NCBI RefSeq assembly: GCF_900104895.1
Contig: NZ_LT629742.1
Span: 310,001 to 374,000 of the forward strand
From: Microterricola viridarii
GTDB taxonomy: Bacteria; Actinomycetota; Actinomycetes; Actinomycetales; Microbacteriaceae
Direction of reading: 5' to 3'
DNA: 64,000 nt
The notes below the pieces were generated by a model that saw only the letters and a list, made by a program, of their open reading frames with translations, had not been told where the DNA came from and ran no database searches. The position numbers and the translations under genes are program-made. Within the stretch, counting starts at the first letter, position 1, and each line of letters begins with the position of its first letter. Positions 61,091 through 64,000 of the stretch are shown in pieces.

Positions 61091-61441
61091 ATGACGTTGA
61101 CCGATTTGCTCCCCGCCACCGATGTGACCGCGTGCTGTGAACCGCTGACCCGTGAGTCCATCAGTGCGGAGAATGCCGGCGCCCTGGCAAGCACGCTCAA
61201 GGCGTTGGCCGACCCCACGCGGCTCCGCCTGCTCTCGATGGTCGCCGCCCACGTCGACGGCGAGGCCTGCGTCTGCGACCTGACCGAGCCCGTTGGGCTG
61301 TCGCAGCCGACCGTCTCACACCACTTGAAAATTCTGGTGGAGGCCGGCTTCCTGACTCGCTCCAAGCGCGGCCTCTGGGCGTACTACCGCCTGGTGCCCG
61401 GCGCCCTCGACTCGGTCAGCCGCCTGCTCGTCACCATCTGA
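61091..61441 (+). CDS. arsR: ArsR-family arsenic-responsive repressor
   Basis: 116-residue winged-helix protein. ALADPTRLRLLSMVAAHVDGEACVCDLTEPVGLSQPTVSHHLKILVEAGFLTRSKRGLWAYYRL is the core with recognition helix SQPTVSHHLKIL. Candidate arsenite ligands are Cys15-Cys16 near the N-terminus and Cys60/Cys62 in the ACVCDL helix. The CC pair resembles the C15-C16 site described for the Corynebacterium glutamicum ArsR. ATG 61091. It binds the dyad at 61051 and is followed after 43 bp by the flavoprotein gene. Confidence 0.92.
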   Translation: MTLTDLLPATDVTACCEPLTRESISAENAGALASTLKALADPTRLRLLSMVAAHVDGEACVCDLTEPVGLSQPTVSHHLKILVEAGFLTRSKRGLWAYYRLVPGALDSVSRLLVTI

Positions 61442-61484
61442 CGACGCGTACTCTTCTCGCCCTCGCTTCCCACGGAGACCCTGC

Positions 61485-62867
61485 ATGAGCATCGCCGATC
61501 TGCCCCTCGCCACCAAGCCCTCCTTCGACCGCCTCGCCGGCCTCCCGGTGGCCGTCATCGGTGCGGGGCCCATCGGCCTGGCCGCCGCCGCCCAACTCCT
61601 GGAGCGCGGCATCGACGTTGTGGTCTACGAGGCCGGCGAGGCCGCCGGGGCCTCCGTGGCATCGTGGGGGCACACCCGCCTGTTCTCGCCGTGGGAGTAC
61701 CTCGTCGACGAGGCCGCGGCACGCCTGCTGGACACGGCCGGCTGGGAGGCCCCCTCGGCCAAGCGCCTGCCCTACGGGCGCGACCTCGTCAACGACTACC
61801 TCCTGCCGCTCGCGGCCACCCCGGAGCTGGAGCCGCGCATCCGCTACGGCAGCATTGTCGTTGCCGTGTCCCGGCAGGGGATGGACCGCACGCGCACGAG
61901 CGGCCGGGCGAAGGCGCCCTTCCTGCTGCGCGTGCAGACCGCGGGCGGAACCACTGAGCAGCTGGCGCGCGCCGTCATCGACGCATCCGGCACGTATGCC
62001 AGCCCCAACGGCCTGCTCTCGAGCGGGCTGCAGCCCGCGGCATCCGAGGTGCAGGCGAACATCACCCACGCGCTGCCCGACGTGCTCGGCGTCGAGCGCG
62101 CCCGCTTCGCCGGCAAGCACGCGCTCGTCGTGGGCGCCGGGCACTCGGCCGCGAACACCCTGCTCAAGCTGGCCCAGCTCGCCGACGAGGCGCCGGGAAC
62201 GAGCATCACCTGGGCGGTGCGCTCCGTGAGCCCGGTGCGGGTGTACGGTTCGGATGCCGACGAGCTCGAGGCCCGCGGCCAGCTCGGCTCGATGGTGCAC
62301 GACCTCGTGCGCTCGGGCAGGGTCACCCTCGTCGACCGGTTCGAAATCGACGACCTGCGCCCGACCGCGGAGGGCCGCGTCGAAGCGATCGGGCGTCGGC
62401 GGCGCGAGGAGGCCGCGATTGAGGTCGACATCGTCGTGAACGCCACCGGGTTCCGCCCCAACCTGGACATGCTGCGCGAGGTGCGCCTGCACCTGGACGA
62501 GATCGTCGAGGCGCCCGCCCGCCTCGCCACGCTCATCGACCCGAACCTGCACAGCTGCGGCACCGTCTACCCGCACGGGGTCGACGAGCTCGCGCACCCG
62601 GAGCCCAACTTCTACATCGCCGGCATGAAGAGCTACGGCCGCGCGCCCACCTTCCTGCTGCTCACCGGGTACGAGCAGGTGCGCTCCATCGCCGATGAGC
62701 TCGCCGGCAACAGTGAGGCGGCGCGGCTCGTGCAGCTGACTCTGCCGGATACCGGTGTCTGCTCAACAGCGCTCCCGACCGCCGCGGGGACGCTCCCGCT
62801 GCTGGATGTCAGCGCGTCCGGCTCCTGCGGAACGACCCCAGCGGCATCCGCGAGTTGCTGCGGCTGA
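61485..62867 (+). CDS. FAD/NAD(P)-binding flavoprotein of the arsenic locus with a cysteine-rich tail
   Basis: 460 residues. First nucleotide loop VAVIGAGPIGLAAAAQLLERG at about 22-42, second loop LVVGAGHSAANTLLKLAQL at about 210-228, and ATGFRPN typical of flavin monooxygenases and thioredoxin-reductase-like proteins (ArsO/ArsT-like relatives occur in ars operons). The C-terminal 45 residues differ: VCSTA, SGSCGTT and the very end SASCCG, an apparent metal- or arsenite-binding tail. ATG 61485 is 43 bp after arsR and probably co-transcribed. Reaction is unknown; a role in arsenic or organoarsenic redox handling is inference. Confidence 0.82.
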   Translation: MSIADLPLATKPSFDRLAGLPVAVIGAGPIGLAAAAQLLERGIDVVVYEAGEAAGASVASWGHTRLFSPWEYLVDEAAARLLDTAGWEAPSAKRLPYGRDLVNDYLLPLAATPELEPRIRYGSIVVAVSRQGMDRTRTSGRAKAPFLLRVQTAGGTTEQLARAVIDASGTYASPNGLLSSGLQPAASEVQANITHALPDVLGVERARFAGKHALVVGAGHSAANTLLKLAQLADEAPGTSITWAVRSVSPVRVYGSDADELEARGQLGSMVHDLVRSGRVTLVDRFEIDDLRPTAEGRVEAIGRRRREEAAIEVDIVVNATGFRPNLDMLREVRLHLDEIVEAPARLATLIDPNLHSCGTVYPHGVDELAHPEPNFYIAGMKSYGRAPTFLLLTGYEQVRSIADELAGNSEAARLVQLTLPDTGVCSTALPTAAGTLPLLDVSASGSCGTTPAASASCCG

Positions 62868-62902
62868 GGCCGGTGACGGCGCTCGCGCGCTGGCGACGAA
62901 CA

Positions 62903-62932
62903 ACGGCCCCTCCGCACACGCGGAGGGGCCGT
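62903..62932. terminator. Terminator hairpin after the arsenic-locus flavoprotein gene
   Basis: ACGGCCCCTCCGC (62903-62915) pairs perfectly with 62920-62932 over ACAC. It lies between converging genes (flavoprotein and SDR), so it can work both ways. Confidence 0.87.
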
Positions 62933-62951
62933 CTCGACAGTGCGTGCTGGC

Positions 62952-63737
62952 TTAGAAGTGGGTGCCGCCGTCGATGCGCACCTCGGTGCCGGTGATGAAG
63001 GCGCCGTCCGAGCTGGCGAGCATGGCGACAACGCCCGCGACCGACTCGGGGCCGGCGAAGCCCTCGCCGATGGCGGGGGTGAGCTTCATGAACAGGCTGA
63101 AGTCGGCATCCTCCGGCAGGCCGGGGCCCTGGCTCTGCTTGCTCTCGCCACTGCCGTCGGTCATGCCGGAGGAGATCGAGCCGGGCTGCACCGAGTTGAA
63201 GCGAATGCCCTGTTTGGCGTACTCGGAGGCGAGGGCGTGCGTCATCGACTGCACGCCGCCCTTGCTGGCCGCGTAGGCCGCCATGTAGGGGTGCGCGAAC
63301 ATCGACGAGGTCGAGCTGAAGTTCACCACGGCCGAGCCGTCGCCGTCGAGCAGCGCGGGGATCGCCTCGCGGATCATCAGGAAGGTGCCGACCAGGTTCA
63401 CGTTGATGACCTGCTGGAAGGCCTCGAGCGTGGTCGAGTGGGTGTGCGAGGAGCGCAGGATGCCGGCGGCGTTCACGAGCACGTCCAGGCCGCCGAGGGC
63501 CTCGACGGCGGTCGCGACCGCGGCCTTGACGGATGCCTCGTCGGCGATGTTGACGACGACGGTGCTGAGGCGCTCGGCGGCGTCGCCGGCCTTGGCCACG
63601 GTGTCGGCGAGGCCGCTCTCGCTCACGTCGGCGGCGACGACGCTGCCGCCCTCTGCGAGCATGCGCAGCACGGTGGCCTGGCCGATGCCCGAGCCACCGC
63701 CGGTGACGATGGCGCGGCGTCCGATGTAACGGTTCAT
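62952..63737 (-). CDS. Short-chain dehydrogenase/reductase (SDR)
   Basis: 262-residue classical SDR. VTGGGSGIGQATVLRMLAEGG is the TGxxxGIG cofactor loop, ADVSESGLADT suggests NAD(H) (acidic Asp after the second strand), NAAGIL, NFSSTSSM (catalytic Ser) and YMAAYAASKGG (YxxxK) are intact, and QPGSISSGM follows. ATG 63737 with GAAAGG about 10 bp upstream is preferred over TTG 63758. Substrate unknown. It diverges from the TetR gene, which probably controls it through the palindrome at 63788. Confidence 0.9.
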   Translation of the reverse strand: MNRYIGRRAIVTGGGSGIGQATVLRMLAEGGSVVAADVSESGLADTVAKAGDAAERLSTVVVNIADEASVKAAVATAVEALGGLDVLVNAAGILRSSHTHSTTLEAFQQVINVNLVGTFLMIREAIPALLDGDGSAVVNFSSTSSMFAHPYMAAYAASKGGVQSMTHALASEYAKQGIRFNSVQPGSISSGMTDGSGESKQSQGPGLPEDADFSLFMKLTPAIGEGFAGPESVAGVVAMLASSDGAFITGTEVRIDGGTHF

Positions 63738-63787
63738 GTCTAGCGACCTTTCACTCAAGGGATGTCCTGCTACACGTTACGCCAACT

Positions 63788-63802
63788 TGGCACAACGTGC
63801 CA
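63788..63802. promoter_or_regulatory. Palindromic operator between the SDR and TetR genes
   Basis: TGGCAC-AAC-GTGCCA, a 6+6 bp perfect inverted repeat in the divergent promoter region. Likely binding site for the TetR-family protein encoded from 63850. Inference from position and symmetry. Confidence 0.68.
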
Positions 63803-63849
63803 GCAATGCAGGATACGCACAGGTGGCATGGGCGGCGTACGCTCTTCAC

Positions 63850-64000
63850 ATGGATTCCACTCCGCCGAGCCTCACCCAGCGCCGCAAGGCGGCGACCCAG
63901 CTGGAGATCGCGCGAGCCGCCGCCCGCCTGTTCGCCGACCGGGGCGCCGACGCGGTGACGGCCGAGGAGATCGCGCAGCAGGCCGGGATCGCGGTGCGCA
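63850..64000 (+). CDS. TetR-family transcriptional regulator, 5' part (gene runs off the right edge)
   Basis: Only the first 50 codons are in the window. MDSTPPSLTQRRKAATQLEIARAAARLFADRGADAVTAEEIAQQAGIAVR is the TetR helix-turn-helix: the first helix with AARLFADRG, then TAEEIAQQAGIAVR as the start of the recognition helix. TACGCT (63838-63843) ends six bases before ATG, so the mRNA may be leaderless. The SDR gene diverges from it. Confidence 0.9.
   Translation, partial: MDSTPPSLTQRRKAATQLEIARAAARLFADRGADAVTAEEIAQQAGIAVR

Noticed and set aside
1-64000. CRISPR arrays, prophage, transposases, tRNA or rRNA genes
   Set aside because: None was recognised. The holin-family protein stands alone and is of the chromosomal type.

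Overview
The window is chromosomal DNA of a high-GC Gram-positive bacterium, most likely a member of the Actinobacteria and probably the family Microbacteriaceae. The evidence is the GC-rich coding sequence with dense gene packing, many GTG/TTG starts, several -10-like hexamers (TAnnnT) placed 6-7 bases before a start codon as in leaderless transcripts, a cysteine-free L33/S14 ribosomal cluster beside zur, a split E1-alpha/E1-beta oxo-acid dehydrogenase, and small proteins of a type common in Microbacteriaceae. The family assignment is inference; no rRNA or tRNA gene was seen.

Layout. 1-5.2 kb: 5' end of an hrpB-type helicase, a frameshifted RibD-C/DHFR-like gene, an HxlR regulator whose perfect operator overlaps its own start, a divergent LLM flavoenzyme with an F420-reductase-like partner, and a PLP dehydratase. 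5.4-8.3 kb: three-gene proton-translocating transhydrogenase operon (pntAA-pntAB-pntB). 8.5-14 kb: two membrane proteins, purB with a low-molecular-weight phosphatase, a two-gene unit of a small helical protein and a large alpha/beta hydrolase, and a holin-like protein. 14.1-19 kb: hisC-like aminotransferase translationally coupled to E1-alpha, E1-beta and E2 of an oxo-acid dehydrogenase. 19.5-22.8 kb: glycine betaine/proline ABC transporter. 23-28.2 kb: zinc homeostasis (Zur box, znuA-znuC-znuB, zur) followed by rpmB-rpmG-rpsN and a histone-like HU gene. 28.3-38.3 kb: CopD-CtaG fusion, PIF1-like helicase, a lipoprotein with the beta-lactamase fold but degraded active-site motifs, a flotillin, and a convergent pair of small paralogues. 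39-42.5 kb: OmpR-type two-component system and small stress-type proteins. 42.6-51.6 kb: GAP-family protein, glycerate kinase, siderophore-interacting protein, an MFS exporter with a structured leader, and an MMPL transporter co-transcribed with a NarL-type two-component system. 52.3-60.4 kb: rhamnoside-type sugar locus (LacI regulator, aldo/keto reductase, CUT1 ABC transporter, GH78 alpha-L-rhamnosidase) with tandem operators. 60.5-62.9 kb: arsenic locus (arsC, arsR, Cys-tailed flavoprotein). The end holds an SDR enzyme divergent from a truncated TetR gene.

The most unusual observations are (i) a 74-bp dispersed intergenic element at three loci, with four 9-mers always at offsets 0, 19, 46 and 65, occurring with two different 9-mer sequences; (ii) an MFS exporter leader in which a 14-codon upstream reading frame ends exactly on the arm of a perfect 11-bp hairpin that hides the ribosome-binding site; (iii) a serine-hydrolase-like lipoprotein that has lost all three catalytic motifs; (iv) a cluster of DnaA-box-like hexamers beside an AT-richer stretch; and (v) an apparent excess of the octamer CGGATGCC on both strands. 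Positions and counts were read by eye and no searches were run.
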